Part shown: positions 1 to 11,195 of the stretch, in pieces
How the letters are laid out: each line of letters begins with the position of its first letter
How positions within the stretch are numbered: the stretch's first letter is position 1
From: Chamaecrista fasciculata
Lineage: Eukaryota; Streptophyta; Magnoliopsida; Fabales; Fabaceae
Direction of reading: 5' to 3'
Assembly: GCA_003254925.1 (NCBI GenBank)
Contig: QANZ01028368.1
Span: 158,266-222,265, forward strand
Length of the DNA stretch: 64,000 nucleotides
The notes under the pieces: generated by a model
What the model saw: only the letters and a program-made list of their open reading frames with translations
What the model was told of the DNA's origin: nothing
Database searches by the model: none
Made by a program: the position numbers and the translations under genes

Positions 1-1
1 C

Positions 2-2005
2 CGTGATGTTATTTTTTATGAGGCTGAATTTCCTTTTTTGAATTCCACTGATAGTGTCGAATGTCCTTATCCTTTTCCTTTTACAGATATTACTGATTCC
101 CAAATACCTTTAATTCCTCAGAAATCAAATACAGAACCAAACCTTCCTATTTCACCAAACATTCCTAATTCACCAAATCTTCCTATTTCACCAAACCTTT
201 CTATTTCTCCAAATCGGTCAACAGCAGAAAATAGCCAAGCTAATTCTTCTTCTCAGTCGACAGAAGTTGAATCTATTCCACAGCCTACCCGAATTATGAC
301 CAGACCTATTAAACCACCAGCTTGGTTAGATGATTTTGTTTGTAATACTATTACTGATTCTGCTAATACCTATTCTTTGACAAATGTTGATTATTCTAAA
401 GAATATGCAGCTTTTATGGCTAATGTTAGTCAGTTGAAAGAGCCTCAATCATATAAGGAAGCGGTTAAGCATGTTGAATGGCAAGAAGCTATGGAGAAAG
501 AGCTTTCTGCCTTGGAAACTAATAATACTTGGGAGTTGACAAAACTTCCAGAAGGAAAGAAAGCAATAGGGTCTAAATGGGTGTTCAAGATTAAGATGAA
601 GCCTGATGGGACTGTGGAAAGGTATAAGGCTAGGTTGGTAGCAAAAGGTTACAACCAAGTAGAAGGAGTGGATTATTTTGATAGTTTTTCGCCAGTTGCA
701 AAACAGGTAACAGTAAGATTAGTACTTGTTCTGAGTACTATTAATAATTGGCCTTTGCATCAATTAGACATTAATAATGCATTTTTGCATGGTTATCTAC
801 ATGAAGAGGTATTTTTAAAACCTCCTCAAGGATATATGAAAGCAAAGTCTAATGAAGTTTGTAAATTGAAGAAGTCTTTGTATGGTTTAAAGCAGGCTTC
901 AAGGGAATGGAATTCTGAATTTACTACTAAACTGCTTGACTATGGATTTGTACAGTCAGAAAATGATCATTGTCTGTTTGTGAAGCGCACTGTTGAAATT
1001 TTTCTGGTTTTGTTAGTTTATGTGGATGATGTGTTAATCACAGGAAGTTGTGAAAAGAGTATTATTGCTGTCAAGGATTATTTGCATCAGGTTTTTACCA
1101 TTAAAGATCTTGGCTATGCTAAATACTTCCTTGGTATTGAGATAGCAAGATCTTCAAAGGGGACTTTTATTTCTCAGAAAAAGTATGTTCAAGATATTCT
1201 TAAAGACACTGGTTTACAAGATTCTAAGTGTTCTTTTATTCCTATGCCTAGGAATCACAAGTTTGATGAAAGTTCTCCTTTATATGATGATGTGGAGGCT
1301 TATAGAAGATTAGTGGGAAGACTTTTATACTTAAATATGACACGTCCTGATATTTCTTTTTCTGTACAGCAGCTTAGTCAGCATGTGGCTGCTCCTACTC
1401 ATTCTCACTGGGATAGTGCTTTGCAAGTGATTCGTTATCTCAGGGGTACTTTAGATATGGGTTTATTTTATTCTGCAGAAGGTGTTCCTGAGTTAATTTC
1501 TTATTGTGATTCTGATTGGGCATCATGCCCTACAACTAGGAGATCAATTACTGGGTATTGTGTCTCTTTTGCTGGTTCTTTAGTATCATGGAAATCTAAA
1601 AAGCAGCTTACAGTTTCAAGGTCCTCATGTGAAGCAGAGTATAGAAGTATGGCGACTAGTGTGTGTGAATTGTTATGGATTTCATACTTATTGAAGGACC
1701 TTGCTGTTTCTATTACATATCCTATACCTTTTTATTGTGATAATCAGGCTGCTATTCACATATCATCGAATCCAGTGTTTCATGAGCGTACAAAACACAT
1801 AGATATCGATTGTCATGTGATTAGGCAGCAGTATAAAGCTGGTTTTATCAAACTTCTGCATATATCTTCTCAATTACAGCTTGCAGACATCTTCACAAAG
1901 TCTCTTTCTCAACCTCAGTTTGTTTTTATTAGAGGCAAGTTAGGAATGGTTTGTAACCCTTCCAACTTGAGGGGGGATGAAGAGTATACTGGGACTAAAA
2001 TGTAA
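2..2005 (+). CDS. Ty1/copia retrotransposon pol, C-terminal part (partial at window edge)
   Basis: The frame is open from base 2 to the stop at 2003-2005 (667 codons); the true start lies upstream of the window. A Ser/Pro/Asn-rich linker (to about base 300) is followed by the copia reverse transcriptase, with the LDINNAFLHG block and the catalytic YVDD at 1019-1030. RNase H follows, with YCDSDW from 1502, the SRSSCEAEY block and the DNQAA block, and the usual C-terminal ADIFTKSL region near 1900. No internal stop or frameshift is seen, so the copy is young or recently active. Gag, protease and most of integrase would lie outside the window. The stop falls 28 bases inside the predicted 3' LTR, which is common for copia elements. 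The lineage within copia was not determined. It does not belong to the local gene cluster and is simply the 3' half of an insertion. Confidence 0.93.
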   Translation, partial: RDVIFYEAEFPFLNSTDSVECPYPFPFTDITDSQIPLIPQKSNTEPNLPISPNIPNSPNLPISPNLSISPNRSTAENSQANSSSQSTEVESIPQPTRIMTRPIKPPAWLDDFVCNTITDSANTYSLTNVDYSKEYAAFMANVSQLKEPQSYKEAVKHVEWQEAMEKELSALETNNTWELTKLPEGKKAIGSKWVFKIKMKPDGTVERYKARLVAKGYNQVEGVDYFDSFSPVAKQVTVRLVLVLSTINNWPLHQLDINNAFLHGYLHEEVFLKPPQGYMKAKSNEVCKLKKSLYGLKQASREWNSEFTTKLLDYGFVQSENDHCLFVKRTVEIFLVLLVYVDDVLITGSCEKSIIAVKDYLHQVFTIKDLGYAKYFLGIEIARSSKGTFISQKKYVQDILKDTGLQDSKCSFIPMPRNHKFDESSPLYDDVEAYRRLVGRLLYLNMTRPDISFSVQQLSQHVAAPTHSHWDSALQVIRYLRGTLDMGLFYSAEGVPELISYCDSDWASCPTTRRSITGYCVSFAGSLVSWKSKKQLTVSRSSCEAEYRSMATSVCELLWISYLLKDLAVSITYPIPFYCDNQAAIHISSNPVFHERTKHIDIDCHVIRQQYKAGFIKLLHISSQLQLADIFTKSLSQPQFVFIRGKLGMVCNPSNLRGDEEYTGTKM

Positions 2006-2222
2006 ATATAAAAAGTATACTGGGAGTGAAAATGTAATATTAGCAGGTTTGTTATTTATGTTTAAGAAGTCTGGTATTTTAGCTAAGTTTGTTAGGTTAC
2101 ATCTCAGTGTATTTTTATCCTTATAAATAGCTGGGTTGTGATCCTGATTAAATCATCAGAAATAATAAGAGAGTTTCTAGACTTCACAGATATATTTTCT
2201 TTGCTTTTATATTCCTTGTTCA
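1978..2222 (+). mobile_element. 3' LTR of the copia element
   Basis: A purine-rich tract (TTGAGGGGGGA, 1967-1977) directly precedes TGAAGAGTATAC, as expected for a polypurine tract and an LTR start. The LTR ends in TTGTTCA at 2222, giving short inverted ends TGAA...TTCA. A TATAAATA at 2122-2129 could be its promoter. Length is about 245 bp. The 5' LTR and the matching target duplication are outside the window, so the end is inferred from the TG...CA rule and from the start of histone H4-like sequence just after it. Confidence 0.7.
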
Positions 2223-2227
2223 AATGT

Positions 2228-2384
2228 GCCCAACAAAACAAGCGTCTTGAAGATTTTTTCTTGAGAATGTGATTCGGGATGTTGTCACCTTCACGGAGCA
2301 TGCTCGGAGAAAGACGGTTACGGCGATGGATGTCGTTTAGCTCTTAAGAGGCAGAGAAGAACTTTGTACGGATTTGATGGCTGA
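2228..2384 (+). pseudogene. Histone H4 C-terminal fragment, frameshifted
   Basis: Read with two single-base corrections, this stretch encodes the end of histone H4: VLKIF, then LENVIRD-like sequence, TEHARRKTVTAMDVV, ALKRQ, and RTLYGF followed by a stop at 2382-2384. A T is inserted near 2259 in the Lys-Ile-Phe-Leu region. One base of the Tyr codon is missing near 2331, which creates TAG. H4 is one of the most conserved eukaryotic proteins, so the match is clear, but the N-terminal half is absent. The fragment begins within a few bases of the copia LTR, so the retroelement appears to have landed in or beside it. A 27-base stretch at 2223-2249 recurs at 8311-8337 with one mismatch, hinting that the fragment travels with dispersed DNA. 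Confidence 0.85.
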
Positions 2385-3230
2385 TTTTGTTTGTTTGTTT
2401 TCTACATGTTAGGGTTTTTATTTTAGGGATTTTGGATTTCAATACTAGATTGATTCATATGTAAATATATATCTCGAAAAACTTTTGATCTACGGTCAAA
2501 TGTATGAAAAAGTGTATTTTTTTCTTTGTGGCTACTATATATTATACTTTGAATAAGTTATATAACAAGTTAGTTTCAATAGTTAAAACTTGCACAAAAA
2601 GTTTAAAAATTTGTCATACAGCCCTATGACTAGGTTTAATAAGAAAAAGGATCCTCTCTCTCTCAATTTTCATCAAATTATGCGTTCTTCTTCTTTTTTA
2701 GATCTAAATTTACAGAGAAAATTGTAATATTTTCAACTCCTCTCTAATTTTGATCTTTTTTGTAATTTTTTAAATTCAGTAAATCATATTTTCAATTCAC
2801 CTAAATTTAGTGGTGATTTTTTATTTAAATCTAATTTTTATTATATACTTTCTTTATAAAAGATTTATTCCAAATTTCCAACACTAGATCAATTTAGATA
2901 TGAACATCTATCTTGAAAAGCTTTTGATTTATTGTCAAATGTATAAAAAGTCCATGACATATATTTTTGTGAAGAAAATTACTTCTCTAATATGCTGGAA
3001 GCTATAATGGTAAACACTTTTATTAATTACATCATGATCCACGATAATATTAATCTTAAGAATATCTTTCACATTTGTGATTTATTTGGTTTCTTTTGAT
3101 CAATATTATTCTTTACCAATTATTTTTCTTATCTATTATTAGATTTGAATTATCTAATCGACTGTAAGTGTATTTGACTATTTAATAATATATTATGGCT
3201 TCATTATTTCTTTTTTTCTTAAAATAAAGA
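2385..3230. other. AT-rich spacer, nothing recognised
   Basis: AT-rich sequence between the H4 fragment and the 3' flank of the first cysteine-rich peptide gene. Two related segments (about 2440-2510 and 2885-2955, both with a CTTTTGAT...GTCAAATGTAT core) form a diverged direct repeat. No coding sequence or RNA gene was seen. Confidence 0.6.
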
Positions 3231-3362
3231 AAACTAAAATACTACTAACTCAAAGAAAGAACACAATAGTAGACATAAATATAAAATTTATTTAAAATTT
3301 ATCTCATTAGATATGATTCTAACAATATCAAAATCTGTCTATGAGAAGGCTGTTTAGTAATT

Positions 3363-4255
3363 TCAAAATTTAGGAGGATTTATGTGTGCAATACAATTAC
3401 ACTGACAATGATTATTCACACACGCAGGACAACCATTTTTGTCGCCACAATAATCTTTACAATCGTCAACATCTTGGCAGTAATCCTCGCCATAATCGTT
3501 TAATCTCGCTGCTCTTGCTGATTCACAATCTGATAGAAAAAAAAAATACTAATATAAATTTAACTCTCTTCATCTCTTGAAATATATTTGAAACAATTTA
3601 ATAGTCTTTTGATTAAATTAAATATTGAAAAAAATTGACATATATAGCACTGTAGTGAATTAGTGATCACTGACATAATAATTGAAAATTCAAAAAAAAT
3701 CCTCAAATGAACATACAATATATTTCACATGTTTATACATATTTTTAAACTTTCTGACGTATATTATAAACTATATGAAAACAAATACTAAAAATAAAAT
3801 TATAATTAAAAAATTAACTTCTCAATAATCTCAATATCTCATTATCTATAATTTTTCAATAGTCCATAAATTCTCATTTTTAACCACAAAATATTATATT
3901 TGATGAAATAAATCAACATAAACTTCTCACTACAAATATTAGCATACAACTTGATGCATGTCAAGCATGCACACTAGTCCATTCTTTTCAACATTAATAA
4001 TGTTTTTAGAAAAACTCAAATATAAGATTTTATTTATGAAAATTGAAGTACCAATTGCTTTAAGCAACCAGTCATTCATTGGTTATACTAAATTCAGATA
4101 TAAGAGAAAACCTTTATATATATATATATGGACACACTCATAAAATTATGGAGAAAAGAAATAAAAGGTATTACATGAATGCATAGAATGATACCTGATG
4201 CTATAAGCAAAATGAAAACCAAGCAAGCTAAACTGATAGTTGAAGATTTGGCCAT
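3363..4255 (-). CDS. Cysteine-rich defensin-like peptide 1 (two exons)
   Basis: Exon 1 is 4195-4255 and exon 2 is 3363-3529. The phase-1 GT-AG intron falls just after the signal peptide, as in plant defensin genes. The 75-residue product starts with a hydrophobic secretion signal of about 20 residues (MAKSSTISLACLVFILLIAS) and then a mature part of about 55 residues. Its nine cysteines follow C-x15-C-x5-C-x3-C-x5-C-x2-C-x4-C-x-C-x-C and it ends in PPKF. The C-x5-C-x3-C block plus a later C-x-C fits the plant cysteine-stabilised alpha-beta (defensin-like) family. The ninth cysteine and the CxCxC ending are unusual for that family. Start and splice sites are the same in the four paralogues downstream. 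Function is inferred only: secreted defence or signalling peptide. Confidence 0.85.
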
Positions 4256-4355
4256 TGCTTTCAGTTACGTGCTAAGCAATAATACAGTGATACACTCGAA
4301 TTAATTAGAAGATTTGTGCAATGTTTTGTGGTGAAGTAGAGATCATCTCCACATT

Positions 4356-4362
4356 GTTTATA
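4356..4362 (-). promoter_or_regulatory. TATA box of peptide gene 1
   Basis: TATAAAC on the minus strand about 100 bases before the ATG. It lies in a block (about 4300-4362) conserved upstream of the paralogues, with TTGTGCAATG and GATCATCTCCACAT on the plus strand. Confidence 0.6.
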
Positions 4363-4891
4363 CCATATTTTTTTTTTGAGAATTTATTGTGGGTTTTGGA
4401 TGTTTATGCCATAAATAACTATATAAATTAAATCATTTATGTTAATAAAACTTTTATTCAATCACATCTAGATTAATTAGAGTGGAAAACAAATAAATAA
4501 TAGAGCTTACACAAATTTCAATGTTGTTTCTTGTGTTGACTCCCAATTGTGTCCTTATTCATTGATTTTGATCATAATAAACAAGATCATGTCTAAATTA
4601 AATGTACAAGATCTTCTAACTAATGAGAATTAATTGTTTAAATAAATTGATATCCTGATTAATTATTACATTAATTGATATTTGATTTGTCCTGCCTCAA
4701 TTATTACACGTAGGAAAATGTAGGCTTCCTGATTATATCTATATCTATATTATATTATATGTGTGGGGAATTGGGGATGTTCCTGGTCGATCAAAATTAG
4801 ACAATTAAAAAATAAAAAAATCAAAGAATTAAACACGCAAAGCCCCTAGTATATATATGTCAAAACCTGATTCTTGTCTCTAATATTTATT
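4363..4891. other. Upstream region of gene 1 with a possible Helitron 3' end
   Basis: AT-rich DNA. At 4834-4850 the sequence CACGCAAAGCCCCTAGT matches 13900-13915 almost exactly. In the second copy a GGGC...GCCC hairpin precedes CTAG and T, the layout of a Helitron terminus. In this copy the left half of the stem is missing. No coding sequence was recognised. Confidence 0.35.
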
Positions 4892-6419
4892 GAGTAAACT
4901 CTCAAATTGGTCCCTAGATTATTGGGTCGCTGACAGATTGGTCCCTAATTTATGGAAATTGACAAATAGGTCCCCGAATTTTACTAACGTTAGTCAAATT
5001 GGTCCTTCTGTTAAGTTGCCGTTTGGGAAGCCGTTGACGTGTCTGTTAACTGCTGACGTGGCACATTAAGTGCCACATCAGCAGTTGAAAAACTGAAAAA
5101 AAAAAAAGTGCCAATTGTGCATTTAGTGCCACATAAGCATTAATATTTAAAAAAAAAACATTTCATCTCTTATTCAAATTGGTCCCTGAGTTCAATTTTT
5201 ATCCCATTATTTTCAATCTCCCCTCATTTCATCATTTTCATTCATTTTAGTCCCAAATCCTAAAAATAAAATTGTAAAGTGTTCCAAAATTCTACCAAAC
5301 ATTTCAATTTATTCCTTAAAAGTATTAAAACCCCTAAAACCTAAACCCCAAACTCTAAACCCTAAAACCTAAACCATAAAATCCTAAACCCTAAACTCTA
5401 AACCCTAAACCATAAAACCCTAAACCCTAAAATCTAAAACCCCAAACCCTAACCCCTAAAATCCTAAAATTGTACAGTGTCCCAAAACTCTTCCAAACAT
5501 TCCAATTTAATCCTTAAAAATATTAAAAACCCTAAAATCCTAAACCCTAAACCATAAAATTCTAAAACCCTAAACTCTAAAATCCTAAACTCTAAAATCT
5601 AAAACCCTAAACCCTAAATCCTAAACCCCTAAAAAAATTACTCTCTTGCAATTTGTTCCCTAAATCCTACTTTCCTCTTCACCTTGCCCAGATTTTTCAT
5701 CTTCGTCATCCTCACAATCTCTCCTTCGTCATCCTCTTCCTCTTCCTCACTCTGTCTCTTCCAATCACAGAAATTGCAAATTTCACTGACTGTACGCCAT
5801 TCCATTCCATTCCACATATATAGGATTCACTATTATTCTTACAATTACCAGATTCACACAAACCCAGAAACACGCATATACTTACAATTTATCTCCTTAA
5901 TCTGCAGAAATCTTCGCTATTATTTCGATCCGATTTCAGTGAAAATTGTTCTCTGTGATTTCGATTTGATTTCGTTTTCACACGATTTCGTTTTCACACA
6001 AACCCAGAAACACGCAAATACTTACCAGACCTGAACGATTTCGTCTGCTAACGCCAACGCCGCCGTCGCCGTCGACGGCGTCTCCTCTATGAAGAACTGA
6101 TGAGATCTCGACGACCTCGTTTTGCCTTTGTTGCTGTGAGGACGACGATGAAGACGATGCTGAGATCTGGACGATTTCGTTTTGATTTTGTTTTTGCTTC
6201 AATGACGATGAAGAGATGATGAGAGATTTGGATTCGAAGATTGGGGTTGATTCGAAGATGATGGCGGACGATGAGAAATTTTGCTTCAATGACTTTTTGA
6301 TTTTTCATTTTCCAGATCTCTCAAATTGATGAAGATGATGAATAGATGATGAATGTCTGGTAAAATAGAAATTTGGCAAAGATGGTGAAGGAATGGATAA
6401 TGAATTGATGAAGATGAAG
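4892..6419. mobile_element. Left arm of a Mutator-like element with telomere-like repeats (right end lost in gap)
   Basis: The segment starts GAGTAAACTCTCAAATTGG and continues with repeated 'ATTGGTCCC' phrases, almost identical to 54615-54784. It then runs into a stretch of degenerate CCCTAAA repeats (about 5330-5635) and a CT-rich/serine-like tract (5690-5770). It closes with a GC-rich GCCGCCGTCGCC patch and GATGAAGATGATG repeats at the N gap. The same order of modules occurs in the arms at 44372-44758 and 52135-52960. The inverted partner arm is not visible and may lie in the gap, so the boundaries are incomplete. Open frames here are low-complexity and not gene-like. Confidence 0.6.
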
Positions 6420-7224
6420 NNNNNNNNNNNNNNNNNNNNNNNNNNNNNNNNNNNNNNNNNNNNNNNNNNNNNNNNNNNNNNNNNNNNNNNNNNNNNNNNN
6501 NNNNNNNNNNNNNNNNNNNNNNNNNNNNNNNNNNNNNNNNNNNNNNNNNNNNNNNNNNNNNNNNNNNNNNNNNNNNNNNNNNNNNNNNNNNNNNNNNNNN
6601 NNNNNNNNNNNNNNNNNNNNNNNNNNNNNNNNNNNNNNNNNNNNNNNNNNNNNNNNNNNNNNNNNNNNNNNNNNNNNNNNNNNNNNNNNNNNNNNNNNNN
6701 NNNNNNNNNNNNNNNNNNNNNNNNNNNNNNNNNNNNNNNNNNNNNNNNNNNNNNNNNNNNNNNNNNNNNNNNNNNNNNNNNNNNNNNNNNNNNNNNNNNN
6801 NNNNNNNNNNNNNNNNNNNNNNNNNNNNNNNNNNNNNNNNNNNNNNNNNNNNNNNNNNNNNNNNNNNNNNNNNNNNNNNNNNNNNNNNNNNNNNNNNNNN
6901 NNNNNNNNNNNNNNNNNNNNNNNNNNNNNNNNNNNNNNNNNNNNNNNNNNNNNNNNNNNNNNNNNNNNNNNNNNNNNNNNNNNNNNNNNNNNNNNNNNNN
7001 NNNNNNNNNNNNNNNNNNNNNNNNNNNNNNNNNNNNNNNNNNNNNNNNNNNNNNNNNNNNNNNNNNNNNNNNNNNNNNNNNNNNNNNNNNNNNNNNNNNN
7101 NNNNNNNNNNNNNNNNNNNNNNNNNNNNNNNNNNNNNNNNNNNNNNNNNNNNNNNNNNNNNNNNNNNNNNNNNNNNNNNNNNNNNNNNNNNNNNNNNNNN
7201 NNNNNNNNNNNNNNNNNNNNNNNN
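6420..7224. other. Assembly gap (N run)
   Basis: 805 unknown bases. Apparent open frames crossing it have no meaning. Confidence 0.99.
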
Positions 7225-7310
7225 AAATGAATATTAATTCATTATCTTCTTACTTTTAATGTAATTATATATAAATTAAGAAAGACTAGTTTTTGTACTT
7301 TTAAACGCTC

Positions 7311-7757
7311 AAATTGTCCTTTGTTATCTAGTTTTATTTTATAAATGTTTTTTAACATTTAATTTAAAATTACTTTAAACTGATCGACCAATCTAACCAA
7401 TTCAATTGAAATATTTGGTCAAAACCACTTAACGAAAGTCCTTACTTATCAAGAATTTGTGCATAACTCATGTTGATCTCTTAGCTTAAATCTTTATTTT
7501 TTATTACTTAGAAAAACCGAGTTTTAAACATGAGAAAGAGCACTATCTTTTTTTTTTTTTAATATAAAAATAACAGTTTTTTATTTTTGAAAATAAAACT
7601 AAAATATGATGTAATTATGAACAAAAAAAACTATATTCTCACTATTTTCTTTTATGTTCATTGACAAGCTCGAAGCGCACTCAAGCAACATGGGCAAAAG
7701 CCCACTTAGCCCTTTGAATAATGATTATATTTTGACCCATGTAAATATGAACAATGA
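7311..7757. repeat. Direct repeat, first copy (partner at 9316-9797)
   Basis: About 450 bases that align with 9316-9797 in the same orientation. Shared blocks include ATTGTCCTTTGTTATC, TTTGGTCAAAACCACTTAAC, CAAGAATTTGTGCATAAC and the CATGGGCAAAAGCCCACTTA segment. The copies have diverged by point changes and small indels. It looks like intergenic DNA duplicated with the peptide-gene cluster; no coding sequence is seen. Confidence 0.8.
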
Positions 7758-7889
7758 TTATGGACCAAAAAAATATATGAATGGATCAGTAATTATCATT
7801 CAAAAAACATAACATTTTGACGCATGTCTATATATCTTGATTTATTTGTAATAGAAATCATATAAATGTGATTATGATTGATGATTCTG

Positions 7890-7937
7890 AGTTATCTTAT
7901 AGATTTTTTTTTTTGGCCAACAGTTATCTTATAGATT
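7890..7937 (-). mobile_element. Ultra-short retroposon-like insertion with 16-bp target duplication
   Basis: AGTTATCTTATAGATT occurs twice (7890-7905 and 7922-7937), separated by nine T and GGCCAAC. Read on the minus strand the insert is GTTGGCC plus a poly(A) run. See the matching sites at 13423, 13541, 15475, 15615, 23587 and 43953. Confidence 0.75.
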
Positions 7938-8085
7938 AAATATCGAACTCCATTATGTGTTCCCAAGCACTTCAATATAACTCACCAACCCTCATGTTCT
8001 TTGGCGTCTCCTTCTAACGCATCTTCAGATCTCTCATTTATATATATATATATATATATTATATATAATATATATATACACATAT

Positions 8086-8427
8086 GGTTAAATTAATACT
8101 ATGGTCCCTATAGTTTCATTGAGTTTGTAACTCAGTCCCTATAATTTAATTCTTTATAAGTCAATCCTTATACTTTAAAAAATTTTATAAAAATATCCTT
8201 ATTATTATCACTGTTAAATGTCTGTTAAAATATCTATTTATGGGGCATTTTAAAATGTCTATGTGTCAAACAAAAACATCCACGTCAGATGCCACCTTCG
8301 ATCAAGAGTGTGAAATGTGGCCAACAAAACAAGCGTCTTGGGTCGCGTATCTCAGCCTCTTAGCGACACCATAGTTCCTGTTCAATTAATAAGCTCGTTT
8401 CTCTCTCCAAAATTTTCAAGATTGGAT

Positions 8428-8462
<35 letters not shown>

Positions 8463-9081
8463 AAATTTTAGATTCGGTAACTATTTTGAAACATGTCATC
8501 TAAAAAATTCAAACTTTAACACTGTATTGTAGAAATGCTTGATAAATAAGCATGTTGGAATAGAGTATTGACAATTAATATGATTCATTCTTACTCATGA
8601 GGCCAAATACCAGAACATGGAAGATTTAGCTTCAGGTTATAGGGATCCAAAATAGAATAAAAAACATCAGTAATTCATTACTATGATGGAGAGAAAATTG
8701 TTCATGTGGGGACGTGAAACAACTTCTTCACATTGTGGTATGGTATCCGGCGGTATCTATGTAGTCAAAAGTTAAGGTAGGGTGATTAGACATAAGGAAT
8801 TCAATAGGGATTTATTAAGGGAAAAACTTAGATACAGTACCTTAGGTCTTTGCTTTCCGCTACTTCAGTTAAATAATGACAAGTGTTTTTCAATCCAACT
8901 CATCAACTTTTCAGTTAAATGACACATAGATAATTAGTTAACAGAAGACTAACAGTGTTAATTGCTGGGGATTTGTTTATAAAGTTTTATAAATTGTAGG
9001 GACTGAGTTACAAAGAATTAAATTATAGGAACTGAGTTACAAACTCAATGAAACTATAGGGATCATAGTATTAATTTAACC
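8086..9081. mobile_element. Non-autonomous MULE-type element (996 bp)
   Basis: The ends are inverted repeats: GGTTAAATTAATACTATGG at the left mirrors the right end down to TTAATTTAACC. The near-matching part is about 70 bases and weaker similarity continues inward. It is flanked by TACACATAT (8077-8085) and TATACATAT (9082-9090), a 9-bp duplication with one mismatch, as expected for Mutator-like transposition. The interior holds two (TA)n runs, at 8041-8078 just outside the left end and at 8431-8460 inside. It also has a GC-richer piece around 8280-8400 that may be captured DNA but was not recognised. Confidence 0.75.
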
Positions 9082-9315
9082 TATACATATAATAATAAGG
9101 TCATTCTATAATGCAACAAGTTATATACGCAAATAATGTTCCATAGTATTAATATTGCCATTTTAATTTGCTTACCCTGTTCACAATAAATCAATAAAAA
9201 AATGATTAATCTTATTCATCCTATTATTTAGGCGCTATTTTGCTTACCATATCCCCACTAAATCAATAATAAAGTGATTCATCTCATTTACCGTATTAAT
9301 TAGGAGGCCATTTTG

Positions 9316-9797
9316 AAATTGTCCTTTGTTATCAGGTTTTATTTTATAATTTTTTTTATTATTTAATTTTAAATTACTTTAAACTGATCGATGTAAACAA
9401 TTCAATTGAAATATTTGGTCAAAACCACTTAACGAACTTCCTTACTTATCAAGAATTTGTGCATAACACATGTTGGTCTCTTAGCTTAAATCTTTTTTTT
9501 TCTATTACTTAGAAGAACGGAGTTTTAAACATGAGAAAGACTGAAAGAGTACTGTCTTTTTTTGTAAGAAAAAAGTAACCGTATTTTTTATTTTTGAAAA
9601 TAAAACTAAAATATGATGTAATTATGAACTTAAAAAACTATATTCTCACTATTTTCTTCCGTTCATCTTCACTTTTTTTTGGACGATACTTGCATCTCTT
9701 TTTTGTTTTCTTTATGTTCAACAAGAAACATGGGCAAAAGCCCACTTAGCCCATTGAATAATGATTATATTTTGACCCATGTAAATATGAATAATGG
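9316..9797. repeat. Direct repeat, second copy (partner at 7311-7757)
   Basis: Same orientation as 7311-7757 with an offset of about 2.0 kb. Relative to that copy it carries an extra AT-rich piece near 9660-9710. The MULE at 8086-9081 lies between the two copies. The 9798-10166 stretch after it is AT-rich 3' flank of peptide gene 2 and shows nothing else. Confidence 0.75.
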
Positions 9798-10166
9798 ATA
9801 TAATAAATATCATTGAAAAAGATAACATTATATTTTGTACCAAATAAAAAAAATATAGAGAGAACAGAAATTCCATTAAAATCTTTTAGAATTTTGTTTA
9901 AATAATAGTTAAAATTATATTTCTTATTACAAAAAGTATATTTCACTCTCGGAAGATAATATACTTTTCTTATCAATGAAGATAATATTTTATATAAATG
10001 AAACTGAAATTTGAAAGCCCCAATGGAAAGTAAAAATGGTTAATGTTTCTCATGTTTTATTCATAATCCTCAGAAAGTAAAAGTAAAACAAACTCTTACT
10101 TTCTTAGAATAGAATTTATTTGGACATAAATATAAAACTTATAATTAAACTGCCCCAAAAGTAATT

Positions 10167-11195
10167 TCAAAACTTGGGAGGACTTTTGTGTGCAAGACAG
10201 TTACATTCACAATGATTGTTCACACACATAGGACAGCCTTCACCCTCACCCCCACAATAGTTTGTGCAGTCTCGAACAGTCCAACAACGATCATACCCAT
10301 CATTTGTTCTTGCTCCACTCGTTCCACAATCTGAAAAAAAAATTATAAATTTTATCACTCTATATTTTGATTAAACTAAACATTAAGAATTTAATTAAAA
10401 ATAGACAAAACACTATAATGGCTTTTTTTTTTGTATGCTGAAAGTAATGTCTAATCTTCCATTATAGGTACACAGTGATAATAGGCCCAATAATCAGGAG
10501 GCTCAAAATACTCAACCCAATAGCGAGCAAGCCCAACAGAAGTATCACCCAGGCATGAACGCCTCATACCTCTTCATCAGTTGAGGACGCCAACAGTCAT
10601 AAGTGATTTGGGCGTCCGATAACGGATAAGAAAACATTGCCTGATTAATCAAGGATCAATCAAGATCCTCCTAAAGATCCTTCCCCTGATAACGCCTTGA
10701 CCTTGCAAAAAAGGAAAGTACATGGGAGCCAAGGATCACAATCAGATCAATCAAAGATCACAATCAGATCAGCAAAGATCACAATCAATCATTCAGGCAT
10801 TTATGGTGAGATCCCACCAGATTGCCCTCAACCAGTATAAAAGAGAAACCCTTCGCAAAGGTACGCACTGTGCTCAACACGGCTCAACCCCGAGTTGCCT
10901 CATCGAACCAGGTAATGACCCCCCGGTCAAAACTAGGTTAATCACACAAAACTCATATATCAGATTTTATTTTTGAAAATATATTGAAGTACCAACCGCT
11001 ATAAATAACCACCCATTCATTTGTTATACTAAATTCAGGCATGAGGAAAACCTTTTTTTTTTTTTTTATATGAACAATACACTCATTGAATTATGGAGAA
11101 ATTAAAAAAATAAAAGGAGTAATTAAAATGATACCTGATGCTAGAAGCAAAATAAAAACAAAACAGACCAAACTGATGGTTGAATATTTGGCCAT
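10167..11195 (-). CDS. Cysteine-rich defensin-like peptide 2 (two exons)
   Basis: Exon 1 is 11135-11195 (signal peptide MAKYSTISLVCFVFILLLAS) and exon 2 is 10167-10330. The phase-1 intron has been lengthened by a solo LTR. The predicted product has 74 residues with nine cysteines spaced C-x13-C-x5-C-x3-C-x6-C-x2-C-x4-C-x-C-x-C and ends in PPKF. The C4-C5 loop is glycine-rich (GGEGEG). The reading frame, splice sites and cysteines are all intact, so the gene may still be functional if the enlarged intron is removed correctly. A longer open frame running into the intron exists, but the conserved exon 1 supports the spliced model. The role is inferred to be a secreted defensin-like peptide. Confidence 0.85.
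10476..10944. mobile_element. Solo LTR inside the intron of peptide gene 2
   Basis: The intron matches the gene 3 intron up to the GTACA before 10476, then switches to unrelated, GC-richer DNA that begins TGATAATAGG and ends GTTAATCA, with inverted TGAT/ATCA tips. Flanks CACAG (10471-10475) and CACAA (10945-10949) are a plausible 5-bp target duplication. Inside are a TATA-like TATAAAA (10836-10842) and three copies of GATCACAATCA. No internal retroelement genes follow, so a solo LTR left by recombination is the simplest reading; a truncated LTR is the alternative. Confidence 0.65.

Noticed and set aside
5340..5640. Possible true interstitial telomere or chromosome-fusion scar
   Set aside because: Repeats are degenerate, short and always bordered by the same MULE-arm module in both orientations.
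6393..7259. Long open frame of 288 codons
   Set aside because: It is almost entirely an N run; the same applies to frames over the gaps at 25814, 37545 and 54785.
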